From CAZVCG01 sp964626265 (GTDB lineage Bacteria > Pseudomonadota > Alphaproteobacteria > UBA9219): a stretch of DNA of 64,000 bases. The notes beneath the pieces were generated by a model. The model saw only the letters and a list, made by a program, of their open reading frames with translations. It had not been told where the DNA came from and ran no database searches. Made by a program: the position numbers and the translations under genes. Positions 49,531-57,774 of the stretch are shown one piece after another. The DNA is taken from assembly GCA_964626265.1 (NCBI GenBank), contig CAZVCG010000004.1, forward strand, positions 7,114 to 71,113, written 5' to 3'. Each line of letters starts with the position of its first letter. Position 1 is the stretch's first letter.

Positions 49531-51420
49531 CTACTCCCCTGCGTGAAAATAATCATATATTTTTTTCGCCATAGCCGCGTTGATGCCCGGCGCGCGCCTA
49601 AGCTCGTCCAGACCCGCCCCGGCCACGGCTTTGGCCGAGCCAAAATGGTGCAAAAGCGACCTTTTCCGGCTTGCGCCTATGCCCGGCACATCCTCCAGCG
49701 CCGACCGGCCTATAGCTTTAACCCTTCGTGCCCGGTGCGTCCCTATGGCAAAACGGTGAGCCTCGTCCCTGAGCCTTTGGAGGAAATAGAGAGCGGAGTC
49801 TTCGTGAGGCAGGCTTAAGGGAGCCTTTCCTGCCATAAAAAACCTCTCGCGGCCCGCGTCGCGATCGGGCCCTTTGGCGATAGCGACTACGGCGACATCA
49901 GTTATGCCCAGTTCATGCAAAACGTTCACTGCCTTGTTGAGTTGCCCTTGTCCGCCGTCGATAAGTATAAGATCCGGCCACATGCCGGATTGACGTTCGG
50001 GATCGTCGTCGATCAAACGGCGGAAACGACGCGTCAGAACCTCTTTCATCATCGCGACGTCGTCGCCGCCTTTAGCCTCGCGAATGTTGAACTTGCGGTA
50101 GGTCTTTTTCAAAAAACCTTCCGGCCCGGCCGCGATCATCGCGCCGACCGGAAATCCGCCTTGAATATGCGAGTTGTCGTATACTTCGATGCGTCGGGGC
50201 GGCTCAGCCATACCGAACGTTTCGGCTACGCGTTTGAGGAGGTTTTTCTGCTCGTCGCTTTCAGCCATCTTGCGGCTTAACGCCGATTTGGCGTTTTGGC
50301 GAGCGTGATTAATCAGCCTTTTCTTCTCTCCAAGCTTTGGCACGAACAACGCAACCTTATGTCCCGCTTTTTCCTCAAGAGCCGCCGATAACAAGCGCGA
50401 CTCTGACGGCAGATGGCTTAGCAGCAATTTCGGCGGCACGGGTTTATCGGCGTAAAACTGGCCAATGAAGGCGTTCAACACTTCGGAAACGGGTCTTTGC
50501 CTGTCATGCGTCATAAAATAAGAGCGCGTGCCGTAATTCCGGTCCGCACGAAAAAAGAAAAGCTGAATCGCCGTCCGCCCGCCTTCCTGATGCGCAGCTA
50601 TGACGTCTGCATCACCCAAACCCGTACGGTGAATATCCTGACGTGCCTGCATACTTGTCAGCACCTTGATACGGTCGCGCAAAACGGCGGCTCGTTCGTA
50701 AGCCTGCGCATCGCTGGCCCGTTGCATTTCGGCGGCGAGCTTCTTTTGCACCTGTTGGCTTTTCCCACGCAGGAAATCTCGCGCTTCATCGACCTGAAGA
50801 GCGTAGGCCTCTTTCGTGACCTTTGAGACGCACGGGGCAGTGCAACGCTTGATGTGAAATTGCAGACAAGGCCGCGTCCGCGCCTCGAAGAAGGAATTGG
50901 AGCAGTTACGCAGCATGAAAGCGCGTTGCATCAGCGCAATCGTCTCATCCACCGATCCTCCGGAAGCGAATGGCCCGAAATACCAACCTTTGCGCGTTTG
51001 AGCCCCGCGATGCTTCAAAAGCTGCGGAAAATCATGATCGCGGGTGATGACTATATACGGATAGCTCTTGTCGTCGCGGAACAGAATATTGAACGGCGGC
51101 ATGAAACGCTGGATCAGGCTGGCTTCCAGCAACAGGGCTTCGGCTTCGGTGCGCGTGACGACGATTTCCATTCCGCCCGTCTGCGCCACCATGCGCTGAA
51201 TACGGTTCGGCAAGCGCGCGCGTTGCGTATACGAAGTTACGCGCTTTTTAAGGTTTTTAGCCTTGCCGACGTAAAGCACCGCGCCTTTGTCGCTCAGCAT
51301 CCGATACACGCCCGGCTGCTCCGGCATGGTTTTTAATTGGCCGCGTATAACCTCCGCGCCGACGTCGAATCCGCCGCGTTTATTTTTTTTAGACTTTGTT
51401 GTGTTCTCACTCATGCTCAT
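49531..51420 (-). CDS. uvrC: UvrABC nuclease subunit C
   Basis: The 629-residue protein has the N-terminal GIY-YIG nuclease domain (PGVYRMLSDKGAVLYVGKAKNLKKR), a short cysteine cluster (CLQFHIKRCTAPC), the UvrB-binding UVR region, the RNase H-like second nuclease domain (EVYDNSHIQGGFPVGAMIA, PDLILIDGGQGQLN) and tandem HhH motifs at the end. It makes both incisions in nucleotide excision repair. pgsA follows on the same strand. Confidence 0.97.
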   Translation of the reverse strand: MSMSENTTKSKKNKRGGFDVGAEVIRGQLKTMPEQPGVYRMLSDKGAVLYVGKAKNLKKRVTSYTQRARLPNRIQRMVAQTGGMEIVVTRTEAEALLLEASLIQRFMPPFNILFRDDKSYPYIVITRDHDFPQLLKHRGAQTRKGWYFGPFASGGSVDETIALMQRAFMLRNCSNSFFEARTRPCLQFHIKRCTAPCVSKVTKEAYALQVDEARDFLRGKSQQVQKKLAAEMQRASDAQAYERAAVLRDRIKVLTSMQARQDIHRTGLGDADVIAAHQEGGRTAIQLFFFRADRNYGTRSYFMTHDRQRPVSEVLNAFIGQFYADKPVPPKLLLSHLPSESRLLSAALEEKAGHKVALFVPKLGEKKRLINHARQNAKSALSRKMAESDEQKNLLKRVAETFGMAEPPRRIEVYDNSHIQGGFPVGAMIAAGPEGFLKKTYRKFNIREAKGGDDVAMMKEVLTRRFRRLIDDDPERQSGMWPDLILIDGGQGQLNKAVNVLHELGITDVAVVAIAKGPDRDAGRERFFMAGKAPLSLPHEDSALYFLQRLRDEAHRFAIGTHRARRVKAIGRSALEDVPGIGASRKRSLLHHFGSAKAVAGAGLDELRRAPGINAAMAKKIYDYFHAGE

Positions 51421-51628
51421 GCTTCGTCTTGCAGGGTGTTCTTATCGGGCTTTCTAACACACAACGAGAGTTCAATAAAAACATAGACCTATAAATAACC
51501 GTTTTAAATATTGTTACCGCCGAATGAACCCAAAAAATTACAGTTATTCCTTGTCTGCATTTTACATAAGGTGTAATATTACGGCTTGCGTCCCTTATCA
51601 TCGTTCAACAGACAGAAAGGGATTTCGT

Positions 51629-52102
51629 ATGCCTATCGTTCGTTTTTTCTCGAATCCTCTTATGGCTGTTATCGTTCTAGGCGCGCTCGCAAGTTGCGGC
51701 GAGCCACGGGCGGTTATGCTTCCTCTGCAATATCCCAACGGAGCATCCGTGACGACGACAACCGGCGAGCCTCTCATGGCGGGCTTTCAAACGTACGGTT
51801 CGCCGATGCACGCAAACGCAACGGCTCTTTACGAACAGGCCAAAGCTCCATCGTGCGCGACGTGCGCAAGGATAGGCGCCGTCGTTTCCGAGCCAAGCAA
51901 CGTCCGGCAAATTACGGGAGTCGTCGGTACCGCAGCTATTGGATCCGGCGCGGTCATGACGGGGATCGGAGTCATGGAATATGGTCACGCCGCGGCAGAC
52001 GGCAAACTCAAGGATAATATAACTCAAAATTCAACATCAACCTCAGGGGCTTCGTCGAAATCTTCTTCCAAGTCATCCGCTTTAGCTATCGCGGACGATT
52101 GA
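51629..52102 (+). CDS. Putative lipoprotein, unknown function
   Basis: The start at 51629 is preferred over 51524: AAAGGGA lies 8 bases upstream and a lipoprotein signal follows (LMAVIVLGALASCGEP; lipobox LASC, acylated Cys near residue 22). The 157-residue product has a glycine-rich hydrophobic segment (GVVGTAAIGSGAVMTGIGVM) and a serine-rich tail. It may share a promoter with the downstream membrane-protein gene 120 bp away. Confidence 0.7.
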   Translation: MPIVRFFSNPLMAVIVLGALASCGEPRAVMLPLQYPNGASVTTTTGEPLMAGFQTYGSPMHANATALYEQAKAPSCATCARIGAVVSEPSNVRQITGVVGTAAIGSGAVMTGIGVMEYGHAAADGKLKDNITQNSTSTSGASSKSSSKSSALAIADD

Positions 52103-52224
52103 TTTCAAAAAGAGAGCCCTTAAGGCACGGACATAATGTTGCCTTAGACTCACTATTACTGATTAACGCTATATCAAGCATAGAAGGAGTATCCGGACTT
52201 TCCTAAATCAGGGGGAAATTATCA

Positions 52225-54036
52225 ATGTTTCGTCTTCAATCATGGATCGACAAGGTTATGGCCTCTGTCTGGGGACAGGACGAGGAAGTAATATACGATC
52301 CCTTTTGGGAAGACATGCAGCGCTTTGGGGAGCCGAAGCCTCGAAACGGCGAATTTGAGCCTGATATTCAGGAAACATTCACGGCGTTAACGGCAGCTAT
52401 CGACGCCTATGTTCAGGAATCCATAGCGGCAGTTGGCGCGACGTGGAACAAGACCATCGTTCGCGGCGAAGCGCGCTTTTTGCGCAGATTACGGCATCGC
52501 CCGGTTAAATATTCCGCTATACGCGAAAATCGAATCTTTGCGGCTTCAAATGCCATACATGCCACATCGAAAGACCGCATCTTACCCCAGGCTAAAAGTG
52601 ACAATAAAACTTCACCTACGGTACAGCCAAAGCATAGCGCAATTCGTGTTATCGCTTCGCGTCTCCAGCACCATTTGACCTCTGCGGAGTTCTGGCTGGG
52701 CGTTGTTTTCGGCGCAGCGACGCGCATAAGCACAAGAATGCTCATATTCGCCGCTTTTCAGGACTCCCCCGGTCTTGGCGCCGCAGTCGGGTTTCTGGCC
52801 TGCGCCGTCGCGGGCGTATTGGCGGGCATGGTGACCTATCTCGTTCGAACGCGTTACCGTAATGCGCGCGCCAAGGGCATCGAGCTGGAGCCTTATTGGT
52901 GTAAAGGGCTGTTCGAAAGCGCTCTTATAGGTTTATTTGGCGGGATGATCGGCGGATATGCCGTCAATGCGAGTGCCGTTATTTCACAGTCCAGCGGGCT
53001 AGCCATTGGCGCTACTGCCGGTGTTGCGGCTGGCGTAATCCATGCAGGCGTAAAGATATATGGAGCGGCGCCATCACAGCGCAGCAAGATGCGCTGGAGC
53101 AAATTTGTTTTTCAAAGCGCGTTGTTCGGCGTTTTCGGAGGAGCGTTAGGCGTTACGTTTGGCGAGCTTTTGGGCACGAACGCTTCCGTGGCGGCTTCGG
53201 TTCCGGTGGGAGAAGCTGGATCTGTTATTTACGTCCCTCCTGCGTCCCCGACACAGCCTGTATCTGATTTCTGCCGCGACTGCGGCCATCCTCCGCCTCC
53301 GCCGCAACAGCCCATAGCGGCACCAGTACAAACAGTTCACGTCGCTCCTGTCGAGCCGCAGGATGCCGGGCACAAGCTGGTCGAAAAACAGGCTCCTCAG
53401 CCAAAACATCAGCCATCGCGACCACATGCGCACAAGCATTTGAAGACTCATACAAAAACTCACACGCATGAACATACGCACCGGCACACGCACGCGCATA
53501 AGCACCCGCATCACGTAGAGTCTCATGCGAAAAAAATCACGAAAGTCCGGCATCTAAAAAAGCTCAGGCCCGCCATAAAAATGGACGACAGATACATCGT
53601 TCTGGACAAGCCAAAATACCTGACCCCGCCGCCGCAAGCCGTTCAGCCGCCGCCACCCGTCAAAGTAATTATGCCGCCCCCGCCGCCTGTCGATCCTTGC
53701 GACGTGGGTCATTGCGCGCCTTCGTGCGACACTGTCAAAATCGACGTGAAAGGTCCTTGCAGCGATCCAAGCGTGCCCTGCGTGCAAAAGGTTGTATTCA
53801 ATGCGGACGGCGAGGCGACGAAAGTTGTGCTTGAATCGCGCGTCATGCACGCCGCAGAACCTTATTATGAAATAGAATCCCCCAAAGGGGTCACCGCGGT
53901 GAACTGGCGGCACGCAGGACAAAGCGTCGCTAACGCCATGCGAGCCAATGACGAGAATATCAAGGTCTCGCTGCTGATGCCGATAGCCAACAATGCGACT
54001 CTGGCCCTCGCGAACGCCGGCCCTATGCCAGTGTAA
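52225..54036 (+). CDS. Large membrane protein with histidine-rich linker, unknown
   Basis: I do not recognise this 603-residue protein. Residues 1-150 are polar. Residues about 150-330 contain around five hydrophobic glycine-rich helices (AEFWLGVVFGAATR, GAAVGFLACAVAGVLAGMV, LIGLFGGMIGGYAV, GATAGVAAGVI, ALFGVFGGALGVTFGELLG). A proline-rich stretch with a CRDCGHPPPPP motif leads to a block at about 399-433 in which nearly every second residue is His. A C-terminal domain (480-603) holds five cysteines in DPCDVGHCAPSC and following. A metal-binding periplasmic linker is possible. GGGGGAAA precedes the ATG. Confidence 0.65.
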   Translation: MFRLQSWIDKVMASVWGQDEEVIYDPFWEDMQRFGEPKPRNGEFEPDIQETFTALTAAIDAYVQESIAAVGATWNKTIVRGEARFLRRLRHRPVKYSAIRENRIFAASNAIHATSKDRILPQAKSDNKTSPTVQPKHSAIRVIASRLQHHLTSAEFWLGVVFGAATRISTRMLIFAAFQDSPGLGAAVGFLACAVAGVLAGMVTYLVRTRYRNARAKGIELEPYWCKGLFESALIGLFGGMIGGYAVNASAVISQSSGLAIGATAGVAAGVIHAGVKIYGAAPSQRSKMRWSKFVFQSALFGVFGGALGVTFGELLGTNASVAASVPVGEAGSVIYVPPASPTQPVSDFCRDCGHPPPPPQQPIAAPVQTVHVAPVEPQDAGHKLVEKQAPQPKHQPSRPHAHKHLKTHTKTHTHEHTHRHTHAHKHPHHVESHAKKITKVRHLKKLRPAIKMDDRYIVLDKPKYLTPPPQAVQPPPPVKVIMPPPPPVDPCDVGHCAPSCDTVKIDVKGPCSDPSVPCVQKVVFNADGEATKVVLESRVMHAAEPYYEIESPKGVTAVNWRHAGQSVANAMRANDENIKVSLLMPIANNATLALANAGPMPV

Positions 54037-54098
54037 CTTATTTAGACGCATAGAATATTGGTTGGCTTGCCAGCCGAAGCGGCTATTGCCGCAAAGGC

Positions 54099-54175
54099 TG
54101 GTCGGGGCGCCGAGATTCGAACTCGGGACCTCTAGTACCCAAAACTAGCGCGCTACCAGACTGCGCTACGCCCCG
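54099..54175 (-). tRNA. tRNA-Pro (UGG)
   Basis: On the minus strand the sequence folds into a cloverleaf: acceptor CGGGGCG/CGCCCCG, D arm with GCGCAGTCTGGTAGCGC, anticodon stem CTAGT/ACTAG with loop TTTGGGT (anticodon TGG), T arm with GTTCGAATC, discriminator A and encoded CCA. Proline identity is supported by the C1-G72 pair. It is 77 nt including CCA. Confidence 0.95.
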
Positions 54176-54270
54176 CCATGTCTTTAGGATCATGAAACCT
54201 AGCGGAACGAAGGCGTTTGTTCAAATGTTTCGCTTAAACCATTATTTATACACAAGCCATTGAAATAATG

Positions 54271-54296
54271 AAAAAAAGCCCGGCTTATAGCCGGGC
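54271..54296 (-). terminator. Orphan minus-strand intrinsic terminator
   Basis: On the minus strand GCCCGGCT/AGCCGGGC (54296-54289 and 54285-54278) form an 8-bp stem with a 3-nt loop followed by seven T (54277-54271). No minus-strand gene lies upstream within 250 bp; the nearest is a plus-strand gene. It may end an unannotated small RNA. Confidence 0.7.
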
Positions 54297-54491
54297 AAGT
54301 TTGGGCCTTACAAGAATAAGGAGACTATCGCATATAAGCGCCCGGAAACGGCCCCAAGCTTATCCGCTAGAAAACCTCAAAGCGTTTCCGGACAATATGA
54401 GTAATATTCTGTGTTTTTGTTTTCGGATTGACCGTACTATGGCTAACGCATGGCAAATTCTTGCGCCATATTTCCGACATCTCAACACGCT

Positions 54492-55139
54492 ATGCGGATT
54501 ATCATGCTGAAAAAATTACTTTGGTTATTACACATCGTTTCCTTACCGGCTTCGGCTTTCGCAGCGGATTTTGGGCCAACGCAAAAACTCGACGCGCAAC
54601 ACATATTGCGCGGCAGATTTATCCAGACGCATCAGCGGCGGTTGCCAAATAAACCTGTCCGTTCGGAGGGCCGTTTCGTCGTTGCTCCAAAATTGGGATT
54701 GATATTCGCCTATGAGAAGCCGATTCCACTCACGCTTATAGTTACGCCGACGAACATGGTTCAGTCCATCGGCGGTATGACGCTCGCTTCGCAGACCATA
54801 ATAAACGAGCAGTTCTTCAACCGCTTGCCGGGCATGATGATTTACGCGCTATCGGGCGACTTCAACAATCTGGGGAAATATTTCGAGATATCGAAGGATC
54901 AGGACAAGACCACCTCTAAATGGCGAGTCCACATGACCCCAAAAGGTCCGGAGTGCGGCAGCAATCTTTTTAAATCAATATCGGCGAGCGGCGATAAATT
55001 CGTGGATCAGGCGGAAGTCCAGCGGCTCGACAATCTCTATGACTTTTTCATTTTTCACGATCAAACTATCGGCGATGACGCTTTAACAAGCGATGAACTC
55101 GCCGATTTCAGAAAAACGCTTCCCAAGGCCACGCATTAA
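54492..55139 (+). CDS. LolA-like outer-membrane lipoprotein carrier homologue
   Basis: The product (about 215 residues from ATG 54492; 54504 is an alternative) has a signal peptide (MLKKLLWLLHIVSLPASAFA) and the LolA-like half-barrel pattern GRFIQTHQRRLPNKPVRSEGRFVVAPKLGLIFAYEKP. This subfamily, distinct from canonical LolA, is often linked to glycolipid or aryl polyene pathways, but no such genes lie here. It converges with the PhnD-like gene. Confidence 0.75.
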   Translation: MRIIMLKKLLWLLHIVSLPASAFAADFGPTQKLDAQHILRGRFIQTHQRRLPNKPVRSEGRFVVAPKLGLIFAYEKPIPLTLIVTPTNMVQSIGGMTLASQTIINEQFFNRLPGMMIYALSGDFNNLGKYFEISKDQDKTTSKWRVHMTPKGPECGSNLFKSISASGDKFVDQAEVQRLDNLYDFFIFHDQTIGDDALTSDELADFRKTLPKATH

Positions 55140-55169
55140 AAGGGCCGGGGTTGTCGCCCCAGCCCTTTC
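55138..55169. terminator. Bidirectional terminator between LolA-like and PhnD-like genes
   Basis: AAAGGGC-GGGG and CCCC-GCCCTTT pair with one mismatch around TTGTCG; an A run precedes and a T run follows, so it can serve both convergent genes. Confidence 0.7.
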
Positions 55170-55189
55170 ATGCATAATTATGCCGAAGA

Positions 55190-56059
55190 TTATTTATCGA
55201 ACGGCGCGACCTTCAGCTCTTTCAAAACCTTGGAGAGAGGCGCCAAGTCTATGGCCGGCACAAAGCCTTTTATCGAGGCTTTTTGGGCGGCAGGGCTATC
55301 GGCTTTCGTGTTTAGCAACGAAGCCTTGACCTTGTCCTCAACGGCAGCGTCAAGGCCATCGCGCGCAATGACAAACCATTCGGGATATAGAGCCGTTGAA
55401 TGGACCTCAGGGAAGTTGTCGTTGACTTTGTCGACGATGATGAAGTCGTCCAGTTTCAAAAGGCCTTTCTTTTGCATCCCTTCAAGCACGCCAGTACGAA
55501 CGAAACCTGCATCATACAAACCCGTTTTGACGGCCATAGGGATGTCATCCTGTTTTTTGGCCTGCGAAAACGAAGCAAAGTCCGATTTGGCGTCGATGCC
55601 TTTTTGTTTCAGGTGATAAACCTGGAAGAGATAGCCGCCGGCTGAGTCCGTCCCATAGGACATGACTTTTTTGCCCTTAAGATCGGAGGACTTCGAGATG
55701 CCGCTGGCTTTCGAGGCGAATATAACGCCGCCGAATTCAGACCCCTTGTCCGTATTGACTGTGGCCAACGGCTTGCCTTTGTGTTTCTCGACGATCATCG
55801 CGGACATCGCGGGATTTGTCAGGATCAGATCAACTTCCTTATTGGCGACTGCGCCGTCGATTTTTTCCATGGCGAGCGGTATGAGCTTGACGGGCTGGCC
55901 GACATCTTTTTCGAGCTGGTCGGCAAGCTCGGAATATTCTTCGCGCACTTTGACATCGCCCCGATTTGCGAGCACGCCTAAACTGATGTCGGCTTTCGCA
56001 TGTGTGGGAATGATGAGCGTCATCAGGGAGAAGACGATTACCGCGGATCGTTTTAACAT
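55190..56059 (-). CDS. PhnD-like periplasmic binding protein, no transporter partners
   Basis: The start at 56059 is preferred over 56113: AAGAGGA lies upstream and a signal peptide follows (MLKRSAVIVFSLMTLIIPTH, cut near AKA-D). The 289-residue protein has the PhnD/SsuA2 fold with SLGVLANRGDVKVREEYSEL, VDLILTNPAMSAM, KKVMSYGTDSAGGY and a C-terminal VHSTALYPEWFVIARDGL. Members bind phosphate-like oxyanions, sulfur compounds or serve as inputs for sensor proteins. No permease or ATPase gene is adjacent. A perfect CtrA box lies 56-71 bp upstream. The next upstream genes are DUF2892 and a sulfur-type ArsR. Confidence 0.82.
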   Translation of the reverse strand: MLKRSAVIVFSLMTLIIPTHAKADISLGVLANRGDVKVREEYSELADQLEKDVGQPVKLIPLAMEKIDGAVANKEVDLILTNPAMSAMIVEKHKGKPLATVNTDKGSEFGGVIFASKASGISKSSDLKGKKVMSYGTDSAGGYLFQVYHLKQKGIDAKSDFASFSQAKKQDDIPMAVKTGLYDAGFVRTGVLEGMQKKGLLKLDDFIIVDKVNDNFPEVHSTALYPEWFVIARDGLDAAVEDKVKASLLNTKADSPAAQKASIKGFVPAIDLAPLSKVLKELKVAPFDK

Positions 56060-56114
56060 TGGAATCCTCTTGGCTTTGGTTGAACTGATTGCCAGAGGCA
56101 TAAATATAAACACG

Positions 56115-56130
56115 TTAACTAATGATTAAC
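56115..56130. promoter_or_regulatory. CtrA-type box upstream of the PhnD-like gene
   Basis: TTAACTAATGATTAAC matches TTAA-N7-TTAAC perfectly, 56 bp upstream of the preferred start at 56059. Binding is inferred. Confidence 0.5.
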
Positions 56131-56202
56131 CTTATATATATTTGGTTATTATGGTGGGTTGCGGTTCTTTATTAGTTTATTTTGATATTACCGTTCCATA
56201 TT

Positions 56203-56406
56203 TCAGCGGAACGCTTCGCCAGCCCTGCAACCTAACTTCTTGAGGAATATGGCAAGAGGGCAGAAACCCGTAAATGCCGCCTGAAGCATGTTGGCGCCGA
56301 CAAAAGCCGTGAGCCATAGCCACATAGGCGAATGGATTTGGGAAAACGCTAAACTAATCAGAATGACCGAGCCTGCGAACGCAAATACGATTTTGTCGAT
56401 TGTCAT
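56203..56406 (-). CDS. DUF2892 (YgaP transmembrane-type) protein
   Basis: The 67-residue protein has two hydrophobic helices (about 7-24 and 27-50) with the family ending FTGFCPLAIFLKKLGC. It corresponds to the membrane domain of YgaP without the rhodanese part. It directly follows the ArsR-like gene (stop to start contiguous), as in many sulfur-responsive loci. Confidence 0.85.
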   Translation of the reverse strand: MTIDKIVFAFAGSVILISLAFSQIHSPMWLWLTAFVGANMLQAAFTGFCPLAIFLKKLGCRAGEAFR

Positions 56407-56739
56407 TTATGGACTCCTCTTGTTATCGCCCGTTGCGCAGTAGATGCGGCTTAGCACGTTAACGACTTCCATCACTTCTGGACGTTTAATGCGATAATAT
56501 ATCGTTTGCGCGTCGCGACGGGTCGAAACTATATCCGAAGACCTCAGCCGCGCCAAATGTTGCGATAAAGCGGATTGCGACATGCGCGTCCTCTTTATCA
56601 ATTCGCTGACGCAATATTCTTTTTCGGCTAAAGCACATAATACTTGCAACCTGCAAGGATGGGAAAGCGCGCGCAAAAGACTTGCAGCTTTGCGGGACGC
56701 AACCGATTTGCCTTCAAAGGATGCTTCTTTCATATTCAT
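56407..56739 (-). CDS. ArsR-family regulator, BigR/SqrR-like persulfide sensor
   Basis: The 110-residue protein has the ArsR fold (SHPCRLQVLCAL, RMSQSALSQHLARLR helix-turn-helix, STRRDAQTIYYRI wing). The metal CxC motif is absent. Cys residues occur in RLQVLCAL and in RIYCATG, the two positions of the BigR/SqrR sulfur switch; an extra Cys lies in HPCRL and another in KEYCV. It is contiguous with the DUF2892 gene and divergent from an RND pump operon, which it probably represses. Confidence 0.87.
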   Translation of the reverse strand: MNMKEASFEGKSVASRKAASLLRALSHPCRLQVLCALAEKEYCVSELIKRTRMSQSALSQHLARLRSSDIVSTRRDAQTIYYRIKRPEVMEVVNVLSRIYCATGDNKRSP

Positions 56740-56745
56740 GCTTGT

Positions 56746-56765
56746 ATATTAGCGTTATCTGATAT
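56746..56765. promoter_or_regulatory. Candidate operator ATATTA-N8-TGATAT
   Basis: ATATTA (56746-56751) and TGATAT (56760-56765) are separated by 8 bases, between the divergent ArsR-like and RND adaptor starts. It is one mismatch from the perfect repeat at 1436-1455, which lies before the other BigR-like gene. Confidence 0.55.
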
Positions 56766-56802
56766 ATATAGTCAAGCATCCATTCGGTTGCCGAGGTGAG
56801 TC

Positions 56803-57774
56803 ATGAGAATTTTTATTTACCTAGCACTCCCCTTAACCCTTTTATTTGTAAAGCCTTTATCCGCGCAAGAACTTAAAGTGCAGCCCGTGACGGTTACGGA
56901 TCAAAAGGCCGTATACGGGACAGTGGAGAGCGTCAAAACCGTACCTGCTCGCGCCCGCGTTGAAGGGACAATCGAAAGTTTGGAAATAAAAGAAGGCGAC
57001 GAAGTCCAATCAGGCCAAATTTTGGCCAAGGTTTACGACGCCAAACTCAAATTGAAGCTTGATGCCCTTGATTCAAAAATAAAATCACTGAAAACCGAAC
57101 AGGATCTGGCGCAAACGGAATTAAACCGCACACAAGCCCTGATCCGCAGCGGCGCAGAGTCCCAAGCTATACTTGATAAAGCCAAAGCGCGATATGAATC
57201 CGTGACAAGCGCATTGAACGGCGCAATAGCGGAACGCGGGGTCACGGCGGAACAGCAAAACGAAGCCGACGTTCTTGCTCCCACCTCCGGCCGAATTCTG
57301 AAGGTGAATGTCGTCAATGGCGCAATCGTCCGTCCGGGCGAAAGCGTCGCTGAAATAGCGACGAACAACAGCGTGTTGCGTTTAATGCTTCCCGAACGCC
57401 ATGCGCGGTTTATCAAAACGGGCGATAAGGTCATGATCGCCACACGAGGCGATACTGAAGAGAATACGCCGCCCAAATACGAAGGCCGAGTCAGCCTCGT
57501 GTATCCTGAACTCCAGCAGGGTCGCGTTATAGCCGACATAGAGGCCGACGGTTTGGGCGGCTATTTCGTCGGCGAGCGGGCCCGAGTCTATGTCGGGACG
57601 GGAACCCGCTCCACGTATATCGTTCCCAATGACTATCTTTTCAGACGCTTTGGCTTGACTTTCGTCCGTCTTAACAACGGTCAGGAACTTCCTGTGCAGA
57701 CGGGCCAAGAACATAAGGAAGGCATTGAGATACTTTCAGGTCTACGCGCAGGCGACATCCTGGTGAAGCCATGA
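56803..57774 (+). CDS. RND efflux periplasmic adaptor (membrane fusion protein)
   Basis: The 323-residue protein has a signal sequence (residues 1-22, cut near LSAQ), a biotinyl-lipoyl half (VPARARVEGTIESLEIKEGDEVQSGQ), an alpha-hairpin (about 85-140, coiled coil with QTELNRTQALIRSGA), a second lipoyl half and beta-barrel domains. It links an inner-membrane RND pump to an outer-membrane TolC-type channel. GAGGTGAGT lies upstream. It overlaps the pump gene by 4 bp. Confidence 0.93.
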   Translation: MRIFIYLALPLTLLFVKPLSAQELKVQPVTVTDQKAVYGTVESVKTVPARARVEGTIESLEIKEGDEVQSGQILAKVYDAKLKLKLDALDSKIKSLKTEQDLAQTELNRTQALIRSGAESQAILDKAKARYESVTSALNGAIAERGVTAEQQNEADVLAPTSGRILKVNVVNGAIVRPGESVAEIATNNSVLRLMLPERHARFIKTGDKVMIATRGDTEENTPPKYEGRVSLVYPELQQGRVIADIEADGLGGYFVGERARVYVGTGTRSTYIVPNDYLFRRFGLTFVRLNNGQELPVQTGQEHKEGIEILSGLRAGDILVKP

